NCBI GenBank assembly: GCA_028565635.1
Contig: JAOXYB010032642.1
Location: 1 to 14,392, forward strand
DNA: 14,392 nucleotides
Origin: Phoronis ovalis
Lineage: Eukaryota; Phoronida; Phoronidae
Direction of reading: 5' to 3'
The notes beneath the pieces are model-generated. The model worked only from the letters and a program-made list of their open reading frames with translations, was not told the DNA's origin and did no database searches. Positions 1 to 9,800 of this stretch are shown one piece after another (positions within the stretch are counted from its first letter, which is position 1; each line of letters starts with the position of its first letter). The position numbers were made by a program, and so were the translations under genes.

Positions 1-17
1 TCTTCAACTCAAATTGC

Positions 18-120
18 CGCCCCGGGGCGATTATTAGAGAGGGGGCGATTATTAATTTATTTTAGTCACTAGGGGGGGCGATTATTAGAAGGGGGCGATT
101 ATTAAAGAAAATACGGTATG
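18..120. repeat. GGGGCGATTATTA repeat cluster
   Basis: Four copies of the core GGGGCGATTATTA start at about 24, 42, 75 and 92, arranged as two pairs (units of about 50 bp); the G run varies from 4 to 7. Each pair has the form core-AGA-(A/GA)-core-A. The last is followed by AAGAAAATACGGTATG. Immediately left, CGCCCCGGGGCG at 18-29 is a perfect 12-bp palindrome, as if another copy ran in the opposite direction. The cluster lies in the TIMM10 intron and is much more GC-rich than its surroundings. I take it as part of a dispersed repeat or transposon end; the family is not identified. Confidence 0.75.
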
Positions 121-257
121 TAAAAGCAAAATTAATCATACTTACCATATACCATCCATTTTAATAAATGTGAAATTGACTCCCTTATGGATACTAAAAT
201 TGTCACGTTATGCCACCCTTCATTACTTATCTATATAGTTGTGTTAATTCGTTTCAG
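121..257 (+). other. 3' part of the last TIMM10 intron
   Basis: AT-rich sequence before the TIMM10 exon, ending in the pyrimidine-containing acceptor gtttcag at 251-257. The upstream exon is not visible between here and the left edge, so the intron continues through the G-rich repeat at 18-120 and beyond the window. Confidence 0.8.
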
Positions 258-474
258 AATGACAAATGCTTGTCAGAAAAAATGTGTTCCACCTAGATAT
301 AAAGAAGGAGAGTTATCTAAAGGGGAAGCTGTATGCTTAGACAGATGTGTAGCTAAATATTTAGATATTCATGATAGATTGGGTAAAAAATTAACTGCTA
401 TGACTCAACAGGATGAAGCAGCAATGAAAAAAATGCAACAGATTCCACAAGTACCTGGAGCAATGCCAAAGTAG
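258..474 (+). CDS. TIMM10: TIMM10, last coding exon (partial gene)
   Basis: Terminal exon of the small Tim protein Tim10, a subunit of the Tim9-Tim10 hexamer that chaperones hydrophobic precursors across the mitochondrial intermembrane space. It encodes 71 residues plus TAG. The twin CX3C motif is complete: CQKKC, then 16 residues, then CLDRC; these cysteines form the two disulfides of the helical hairpin in this family. The stretches KCVPPRY, ELSKGE and CLDRCV..KYLDIH match vertebrate TIMM10 as I recall it, while the C-tail is divergent. The exon starts after the acceptor ttcgtttcag, ending at 257, and its first base completes a codon that is Arg (NRMT) in vertebrates. The frame stays open upstream to an ATG at 187, but that part does not resemble Tim10 and lacks its N-terminal helix, so I treat it as intron. 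The first roughly 20-25 residues should lie left of the window. Confidence 0.95.
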
Positions 475-910
475 GATTATTGACACATTTGTTCTGTGTT
501 GTGTGAACTATAGTAGTAGTAGACCGACATTCCATAGGTGCACAATATAATGTATGTGCAAAAGAATGTACAGACGAAGACCAACAATTTGACAAGTTGC
601 AGACAGTGTGTTTCTGATGCTTCAAAGATGACACATGTGAGACAATGTTTAAATTAAATGAAGGCCCACATCAGATTCTCTGCTCTGTTAAAATACTTGA
701 AATTAGCAAGTATATGTTACTGAAGTTTTGAGCAGTGCAGGCTTGATAAGTTATGAGAAACAGTTTTAACATCATGAAATACAGGATAAGTAGTAAACGG
801 AAGATTAGTACATATTTATATCAATGCTTTGTTTTAATTCTTTGAAAACATAATCTTTTACAACATAGAAACATAATTGACAAGTTTTAAATAAAGGTCG
901 TCAATTTAGT
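475..910 (+). other. TIMM10: TIMM10 3' untranslated region
   Basis: AT-rich sequence following the TAG stop with no conserved reading frame. The right end is inferred from the first AATAAA at 890-895. Later AATAAA hexamers at 1139-1144 and 1234-1239 could give longer messages. Confidence 0.6.
890..895 (+). terminator. Candidate poly(A) signal of TIMM10
   Basis: First AATAAA on the + strand after the TIMM10 stop, about 415 bases downstream. The following sequence (GGTCGTCAATTTAGT) is only moderately GU-rich, so usage is uncertain. In AT-rich DNA the hexamer alone is weak evidence. Confidence 0.45.
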
Positions 911-2994
911 ACTCAACTACAGAATGCAATGAAGTACTTTTTAATTCAGTGAAATGCTCACAAAAAGTTGACAATGCTTATACTTGCTTATCATAGGTTA
1001 TTTGTTTCAGCCTGCTTCAGTTGTCAGTAGTAACAGAAGAAAGATTTATGAACAGGCATAACAAAATAGTATGCAAAGTCTATACATCCAACCTTGTGAT
1101 AAGCAAGTAACAAAAACATATGCTGCATGTATTTCTACAATAAAATAGTCAATTAAATCTTTTCTGTGTTAATAGCCAACAAATACTACAGTATGGCAAT
1201 TACACTAAACTTTATATACATTTTTTATATGACAATAAATTGTCAAACTGAAATTACACAAAAATGGAAACTTAACACCTATTTGAGAATTAAATCTTTT
1301 TTAAAGTACCCAAGTGTCAATATTCCCAAATAATAGGTGGAGCCTGGTACACATAATGTGAACTTCTGTCAATAATTACAGTACACCAAAGAGTTTAATT
1401 CCAAAATCACTGTAAACTCAAGGTGCTGCTGACTAGAAGTTCATGGTTTAATACGTAAAAGTGACGACACACCTACTGACCACAAAACAAAAGGCCACCC
1501 TATATAATCAAGTTTTTCAGTTTCCTGGTTTTCTGAAGTCACAAAACACTACAGAAACTTCGAGAAAGATCTCCAAAACCAAGAAGGAAGCAGAAGTACT
1601 ACATTTCAACAAATAAAATGCACAAAGAAGGAAGCAGAAGTACTACATTTCAACAAATAAAATGCACACGGCACAAGATGATACATTCAGGACAACCTAT
1701 AAAATAAAATCTTATACAGAACAGGACAAATAAGGAAACAATGGTTTGACAACCAGTCGGTGGAAGTATCCCTACCATGATACAAATAATGATATGATAA
1801 AACATTCGATGTATTCTATATTTTGAAGATATGCAATTCTTGTCAAATGTGTCGTATAGTGTATGTACATAGTTCTGTAGGTATTGATACTATAGCCTAT
1901 AATATTGAAGAAAATTATGGGTGCAAGTATGTAACAATATATTACCTGATAACAATGTTACATATTTTGTAAAACTCACTTTCATCAGCTCTGGGTCTAA
2001 ACAAATAGGCATAACAATAAAATGCTAAGAAGGTAACAATAGAGAAGTTGAATTTTTAAGCAGAATGATGATTTCTGTTTACATACAAAAAAGATTTGTA
2101 CAAGATCAAAAGCGAAAAAATAGCAATATAATACAGCAAAATAATTACATAACCATTTTAACTTAAGAAACCAAAAATGGTGTTCACCTGGATTGGTGCA
2201 ATGACAAAATACAATCATAATACAAAATCGAGTACACAGCATGTACACATTGCAGTAGGTTCCTGCGCTAACATATCATTGCAGGTATAAATGTACTGGT
2301 TTGCTGTAAGACAAACACTTGTTCATGACACAAAATGAGATACAAACATAGCTTCAAACTTGCTATTAGATACAACTTCATGCACAATGACAGAAGACAA
2401 ATATACCGCAAAATGATATTGACTAATGCAGGCAATTCCCCTAAAACAATAATATGTTACATTTTTAATCATCTAGAACAACTAAGAAATGCAGGGAGTT
2501 TTAACAGTTGTGATTGAAATATTTTATACATGAAGTGCATAACTTGTCACTTGACTTCAACAATACAGTTATTTACAAAATGATAAATCTTAATATATCT
2601 AGTTTTCAAGCACAACTGTTACAAATTTTTTTCCAAAGACAGTCAATATCAGATGCCAAATAAGCACCTTGTATGCAAAATACAATATACTCTCTATATA
2701 CCATGAACTGAGGCTTGTGCTAAATGTATAAAGAGATGACGAACAACTCTCATTTATGTAACAACATGGCTCAATTCCTATTTTGTACAAAACTTTCAGG
2801 TATGATCAGTAATAATTACAGGCAGACAAGGTATATATATATACACTATAGACAGTACAATATATCACATCTATACCTACCTAGCACAAAAGATGAACAA
2901 CTAAATACTAGCAAATGACCCCTATCAGGGGCTAAGCAATTTACAGCAAGGGATACTACTGCAGACTAAGATTGAACAAAACATTTACATGTAG
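911..2994. other. Intergenic AT-rich stretch, no gene seen
   Basis: Between the inferred ends of the two convergent transcripts. Short reading frames here (for example 1997-2248 on the - strand and 2335-2517 on the + strand) have hydrophobic or low-information translations with no recognisable domain. The stretch holds the 44-bp tandem duplication at 1581-1668, a short palindrome GACAATAAATTGTC at 1231-1244 and a (TA)6 run at 2832-2843. I see nothing else that can be supported. Confidence 0.6.
1581..1668. repeat. Perfect 44-bp tandem duplication
   Basis: The unit at 1581-1624 (beginning AAGAAGGAAGCAGAAG and ending ATAAAATGCACA) is repeated with no mismatch at 1625-1668. Identity ends at both outer borders: base 1580 differs from 1624 and base 1669 differs from 1625. 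Each unit contains one AATAAA on the + strand. A recent duplication, or an assembly or replication slippage product. Confidence 0.95.
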
Positions 2995-3048
2995 ATATAT
3001 ACATATACACACATGCAGTCGCACAGATACACTCAAAATAAAGTTATT

Positions 3049-3054
3049 TTTATT
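3049..3054 (-). terminator. Poly(A) signal of EIF4ENIF1, distal
   Basis: AATAAA on the - strand about 540 bases after the stop. It is followed 20-50 bases downstream (about 3035-2995) by a strongly GU-rich tract with pieces such as GAGTGTATCTGTG and GCATGTGTGTATATG. Hexamer plus GU-rich element is the usual architecture of a metazoan cleavage site. Confidence 0.65.
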
Positions 3055-3233
3055 GCCTAATGTTAATACAAGGACATGAGACACACATACAAGCAACAAA
3101 TGAAACTACACGTAACAGAAATAATAAATTTTATATCTTTTTCAGATAACAATGACTTCTCAAAAGGTTTTGCAACAGATTTATCGTGTCGGTAATGTAT
3201 TTCATCTACAAATCAGCCATACACATGCATGAA

Positions 3234-3239
3234 TTTATT
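3234..3239 (-). terminator. Poly(A) signal of EIF4ENIF1, proximal alternative
   Basis: AATAAA on the - strand about 355 bases after the stop, followed by TGCATGTGTATGGCTG, a shorter GU-rich element. It could be used as an alternative to the site at 3049-3054. Confidence 0.45.
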
Positions 3240-3589
3240 TTTCTGTCAAACAACAGATGATGTGGGTATATGTACAACAATTCTCAGCACATAAACTATC
3301 ATGTAAGTACAGATTGCATCAAAATGTGACTTTGACATGATGCACATTGCATATTCCAACTGCTTTGCTTTTACACTTTAATTACTTGAACGTGAAATAA
3401 CAAACCAAAACGCAACTGTAATTTGACAGTCGCACACCAAAGTGAACTATAACAACGACAGACTTAAAAGTGTATTGCTGATACTGACCATAAGATACTT
3501 GGTGAAAAATATTTCCTGAAAAGCAATGGCATACTTTAGTGAGCTCACAGACGGACCTTGCTTTCCGAGACAGAACAATAGCTCAGACT

Positions 3590-3819
3590 TCAGTGAGTAA
3601 CAGCTTGTTGTCGTCTCTCAATCTCATCCACTGTGACAACACGAGGATCCTGTTTAGGTAGCGGAGGCATTGCAGGTAACTGCTGTTGTAGTGCGGCATT
3701 ACCAAACCATTTTGACAGATTAATTCCTCCCTCTTCAGACTTCTGGCCTGTAGCTGGAGCAGCTGCTTTTGTCGGCTGACTGCCATGAACAGGTCGTCCA
3801 GGAGACATTGCCAAAGGAG
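3590..3819 (-). CDS. EIF4ENIF1: 4E-T exon R, terminal exon with KWFG block
   Basis: 230 bases, split Ala 949 plus residues 950-1024, then TGA at 3592-3590. GINLSKWFGNAALQQQLPAM (980-999) matches GLAKWFGSDVLQQPLPSMP of human 4E-T, the most conserved C-terminal piece. It is followed by VVTVDEIERRQQ against VISVDELEYRQ in human. This protein has five extra residues after that point (QAVTH). Acceptor ggtacag at 3826-3820. Confidence 0.96.
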
Positions 3820-6800
3820 CTGTACCAATAATAATTAATAAATTAATAAGTTACTACAATATATAGTTTATAAAATACTTTTTTGCAAATTGGATATGAT
3901 TGGCTTAAAAATGATTGGCAGGTGATCGCCTAATAGAGGTATAATATTACAGTTGGGGACATAATGTATCCCACAAAAAAATGTTCCAGAAACATTTGTG
4001 GGACATCTATATGACAAAGACTATAATTAAACTATGACAGGAACACAATGATTTTGCAGTAGCTAGCTTTCAAATAGTACTTGTCAGAAGATTTGGTATC
4101 AAGGATAATAGTCTTGTCTGTTGGTAGCAAGTAACTTAAATATCTACAAACTTCACTCAGTACTAACCATAATGTTGACTTTGAGAAACATTTGATGGGC
4201 GGCTCTGTGGTTGTGGGGACAGACCACGACCCATGGATGCTGCCATATTTAACACTCCAGTAGGGACTTGAGGAGGTAGATTGCCCTGTTGAGCCTGTAC
4301 CTGGGCAGCTCTTTGAACTGCAGCCAGCTGATTCAAGACGCTCATCTGTTGCTGGTTTAAAGCATTTACTTGAGGCATACCTGGAAACCACAAAATTTAT
4401 AATAACAGCGACTTTGAGGAATTTTTTTAGCTAGATGTTACAGTATTTAGATTAGCATATCTTTGAGTATTACCATATGCACAATCAATCACTACTGAAA
4501 CAAACCCATGTCAAAGGTCACAACTATAACAGTTCAGTTCAAAATATGCGTGTACCTCTAGCACCAGTATTGATAGCAGGGTTCATCATCCTCTGCATCA
4601 TTAATGGATTATTTATGGGTATCCCTCCGGCAGAATGCATATGAATTCCAGGTATTGGGCCTCCACTAGCGGGATTCACAGCACCAGCCATCTGTCTCTG
4701 CTGAGCTTGGATAGTATTCATCTGTTGATGTCGTTGCTGCTCGACAAGCTTAGTTAGCTCTGCAGCCTGGAAAGGAATTTTGTTTGGTTAAAAAATTACC
4801 AGAGATTTATAGTAGTGAACTTCCTGAAATCGAATAAGTTATGAGCTTCAAAATGGCTGTAAATAACACATTTAATGTTCCTTTCTTGCGATCAATTCTG
4901 AAGCAGCTTTTATTCCACTCAGCCCCTCATCAAAAGATCAAGTAACAAGATATTTTGTACACAGAGTGCTAACATCATAACACAAACTGTCTGTAACAAC
5001 TGAACAAACACAGTCCAGTTTACAGAAAGTACTCAGAGACCGAAACTAACATGCCAAAAGACATTTATCTAATATGAAAATTGTGCAAAAAAACAGAAGC
5101 TGCAAAAAACACATTTCACAAACTACAAATGTTGCCACTTGCAGGGTTTTACAGTGGTATGTAACTAAATTTACTAACAAGAATATACAAGAAAGAAATA
5201 ATGTTGATGCTCGCTAATCAGGAGTAGTACACAAAAGCATCAAGATACATTACTTTCTTACCTGCTGAATATTCCCTTTACTAGCAATATCGTGTATTTG
5301 CCGTTGTAGTCGAATGTGGTCAATCAGATTACCCATCTCCAAAGCCTGCGGATGTCCCTGTTGCTGCATAAGCCTCTGCTGCTCCACTAATTTTGCAATC
5401 TCTTCATTTTGAATATTCTGATTAGGTCTCTGTGGCTGGGATGAAGGAGACAGGTTAGCTCCATTGCTAACTCCCATTATGGGACGCATGCTACTTGCTC
5501 CTGTAGGTGAATTCTCAGAACCTATGAAACAATAAGGAAGTAACTTATAACTCAACCTTGATTTTCATAACTAATTGTAAACAACTAAACAGGCTTTATG
5601 GCTACATTCTTTTGACATGGAATTTATAAGTAGTGAAAATATTTTCTTGTTATATGATATGATACAGCTTAAAACTACCTGTCAGCTTCAAAGTGCCAAA
5701 AAAGTAATGCATTTGGAGAATTACTTTTTGTGAATAACTTTGAAGCAATTTTTGTTGCATTCAGCCCTTCATCAAAAGATCTACGAACAAGATCTTCCGT
5801 ACACAAAGAATGCAATAACCACATCATATCATTCTGTAATTATTATAACTGACACACTTGCCTTACATGCAATGAGTATACTGAAAAGCTATAAACATCC
5901 CTGAGATGGGAGAAACACAATATACTACACACAGTTTGATTGTGACTTTTGTGTTACAGTGTACACTGCACATTGCCTATAGTTTGTGATATCGTATTAG
6001 CCTTCCTCGACAGCACATTCAGCTATATAAACACTACTAAACAGACGAGTATAAGGAATATTCCGAGACCTGGCAACAAAATCTCATATACTAATGCAAA
6101 CATATACAAGTTAGTGTCTGCACATACCTTTCATTACAGGTCTGCCTGTCTGGTTGGATGCAAACACATTGTTCCCAGCAATGATATTATTTCTTTGACC
6201 TGTTAAAGGTCTTCCTCCAGATTTCTGAGGGTCGTTGCTGAGTTGTTCACCGTTACCTGCAGTTCTCTCAGCTTCAATTTGCTTTTGGATATTCTGAACT
6301 GGAGCAGACCTTGCAGGTGAGCCTTTAAAAAGAATGTGCATATTGAAAGATAATTATGAAATGTGATAACAGTCACAGCTCTGAATACTGTTTTGCGATC
6401 ATTCCTGGTATAGTGGAAAATAATGTACAGATTATTTTAGTACACAATCATATTATTCCATGAAGGTTATACTTAAAGATTTGGTGAGATTTTGTGACAT
6501 CAGAGTCTAAAGAATACACTTCACACTTTGTCAATCCACCAAAGGAATGGAAAAAAAGGAAATATTCCTTTAAAGTTTTTATGTTACACATCAAAATCAT
6601 CTTATTTACACTGCATGTATACTAAGAGAAACAGCTTCAGAAGAGTCAAAAGCAATGTATCCTCGTGAATGACACTGAAGCAATTTTTATCTATGAGACC
6701 CTACACAAAGAATGCTATAATAATTACCTTTATGCCACTATAAATTCTGGCATATATAAAACAACAGAACTAAATCCATACTCTTATTACAGTTTGTACT

Positions 6801-9800
6801 GACACAAGTGTACTATGCCTTAGGTATAGCACAATTTTTAAAATTAAAAAAAATAGATTCTTAGTTAACTTATCAATTACGAAATTAAAAGTTTCCAGTA
6901 AGAATTAGGGGGGGAATCCGAACATGTTTTGTCTGTCCCTATCCTCAACACTAACACATAAATTTTTATACAACAGCCATGAAACAAATTATCTATACAT
7001 GTCTCACTTACTTCCATTGCTATTTGAGTCTTTTTGCTTTGCCTTCTCATCCACTTTATCATAAGCCGTTTTTCTAATGACTGAAGTAGGTGTAAATGCC
7101 ACAGGTACTGCATGCTACAAATGTGAAACATACTCAGTGTCTTCAGAAAGTCCAGATTAAATTTAATTTACGAAACAGAATTTAAACTTAAAATAAAAGC
7201 TTTCCACAGCAGATTTTGTAACAATAATATTAATAAAATTGTACTCAAACTCTTAGCAGACTGTACACAAAAATATACACTGCCAACTTTATAAAATAGC
7301 ATGCTAACATCTAAGAAAGCAAAAAATCTGCACTCTTTTACCTGTATAAAGCTTACAAGTTTGGTAACACCTAACCAACCCTTTTTATGGCTATAAAACA
7401 TGTAAAGTGTGAAGCGTTATTTTTTTACCGTTAAAATACCTACCTTTTGGGCTGGTGGTGTAGGGGTGGATGTAACTAAGTTGGGAGACATGCCACTGAA
7501 ATACAAAAAATCACAATTACCCATGTGTCAGTCCAACAACAGAATACACTATGCTATATAACTTATCAATCAAACTGTCTGTTGAATTATTTCTTTTTGA
7601 GTCGCAAATTATAGCCTTAATCTTTTTCTGCGTATCTATTGAAAAAGAAAAGGCTGTGAGCTTCAAGGTGTCAAGCGGTAACAAATTAGGATATCACTTT
7701 TTGTGAATAACTTTGAAGCAGTTCCTGTCGCATTCAGCCCTTCCTCAAAAGATCTACCAACAAGATCTTCCGTACACAAAGAATGCTATAAATGTAATGC
7801 AAAAAAAACCAACTAGATAAACACAGTTAAATTACAATAAACATATCTTCTTTTTCAAATTCAAATTTTGATCAATCACAGATTAAGTAATAATGCAAGA
7901 TTTAAAAAATTCAGTATAAACAATATTGCTCATATGAAACCTAGGAATGTCTGCTTACTGTTGTCTTTTGAGGAAACGTTCTTTTTGATCTTCAAGCTGT
8001 TTTTTAATGAGAGCATTTTGTAGTATGGCTTGGGTATGGATAACTAGCTCTTGTGGCGATGGTACTCTCTGTATAACAGGATTGGCCTGTAATGTCATGT
8101 GATCAAAATAAGAAACGTTCTAGGCAAGGAACATACCGAATCCAAGATTCTTTGAAGAGTTTTGATCTTTTCTAACATTTTAGCAGATGTGACTTCATTC
8201 AATTTTTTAATGCAACCCGAAAATCTACGGACTAATATTGCAAAATGCATCTTTGATTCACAATCCATCAATGCGCAGTGTAACAGTACATTTTAAACAT
8301 AGACCTAACTATTCACTAAAATATACTCATGATGGAAGGGAAGATTAGATATGAAATCTATTTGAATGAGGGATTTGAATTCCTGCACATCCATTAAGTC
8401 AAAGTGCTTACAGCTTTGTATGATAATCAAACTTTACAGGTCAAATAACATTTTATCCAAGATGGCAAAGATGTGCTGTTGGTAGCAACCACTTAACCTA
8501 GTATCTGAGGGTCCTTCATATTAAATAAACTGATTAATATTACTATTAAGGAAATACCTGTAGTGTATTAGCAGATTGCGTCACTCCAACGGTCTGCTGC
8601 AATTGTGCTGGATGGATGGGAGATGGTGCTGCTGCATGAACAGGTGGTTGGGTACCAAACACTAAAACAGAACATGTTCTATTTATTTGTTGGGTAATTT
8701 ACACAAGAAAAGTCTAATTTACAAGTGCTATATATATAATTCAATAAAAATTAAATAAAGTGGCTTTTGTGTAACCAGGCATCACCCAAAGTTGGTGATA
8801 GTTTTATAGAATTATTCATATCAAAGCATTTAGTCCAGTATTTCATCCATAAATCGTGCACTTTTTGGATACAAGCACCAAATATGGCACATATGTAATG
8901 CGAACAATTTTGGATATGGATCCAGCTGAATTTTCCAAAATGGCCACCAAAATTAAAGTGCTTTCACTAAAAGTGTTGCAAGTTGCTACCTGTAAAATTT
9001 TAATGAGTGAAAAAAGTGTATAATGTAACAGATTGATTTCTTTCCAATTTCAGTCGAGACCAATTTTAGGTGGGGTCCATATCCACACTCTACATTTGTG
9101 CCAAATTTGGTGCTTAAATCAAAAAGTGCATGATTCAACATTATTTTGGTTTTATATTGCCGGACTAATACGGTAATAGATGAAGTCTCATAGAAAATTG
9201 TTGTGATATTCTCATATTACTGATAAAAAGTACCAAAACAATATATTTTTCACTTGGTTCGCTTGTAAAAGTGAAAATCCTCAAGTTTCCCTGCGACTGA
9301 CATCTGTGAAATCAGTATATGTAAGATCCAGTGAACAGATGAAACATATTTTTCATATTTGCAGTTATAATGTTGTAATCATATAAAATAGCTTACTAAT
9401 AGGAGATGGTGCTTTTGGTGTTGATGGCTGCTTATGTTGCAGTAAAGCATGCTGTATGAGTGTCTGTGGTGACTGACTATGAACCATCTGATTGGCAGGT
9501 GATGGTGACTTTGTAACAATGCACGGATTCTGTTTCTGGCCCAACAGGCCAAGTATAACTTCTCTTTCTCGTCGAGCTGATAATGTCTGCTGGATTTGTT
9601 GCTGGGTAGCCGATACCCCCATTTGTTGTTGTTGATGGTGTTGCTGCTGGATTACCATCTGTTGTTGCTGTTTCTGTTGAAATAGCATCTGTTGATGTTT
9701 GCTGTTCGCTAGTTCCTATTAAAATAATATTAAATGTAAAATAAGTCAGCTACCCATAAACTGAAAATATTTTAATTTCTGATTGCAATTGGTTGAAAAT

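Larger units (their letters stand above)
2995..3589 (-). other. EIF4ENIF1: EIF4ENIF1 3' untranslated region and downstream GU-rich tract
   Basis: Sequence after the TGA of 4E-T on the - strand. It contains two AATAAA signals, read on the - strand at 3239-3234 and 3054-3049. A single Pumilio-type octamer TGTACATA lies at 3276-3269. The 3' UTR is therefore about 0.35 or 0.55 kb. Confidence 0.6.

Noticed and set aside
1997-2248. 83-codon reading frame on the - strand, hydrophobic
   Set aside because: Translation is rich in F, L, C and Y as expected from AT-rich non-coding DNA, with no domain, no splice context and no homology I recognise.
2335-2517. 60-codon reading frame on the + strand
   Set aside because: No recognisable protein features; lies in the intergenic stretch and is no longer than expected by chance.
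3583-3828. Second frame over the terminal 4E-T exon on the - strand
   Set aside because: The frame ending at 3590 carries the conserved KWFG block; the other frame is an overlap without homology.
4848-4970. tRNA-derived element in the intronic repeat
   Set aside because: I looked for A-box and B-box-like motifs and a cloverleaf in the copies and found none convincing, so I leave the repeat unclassified.
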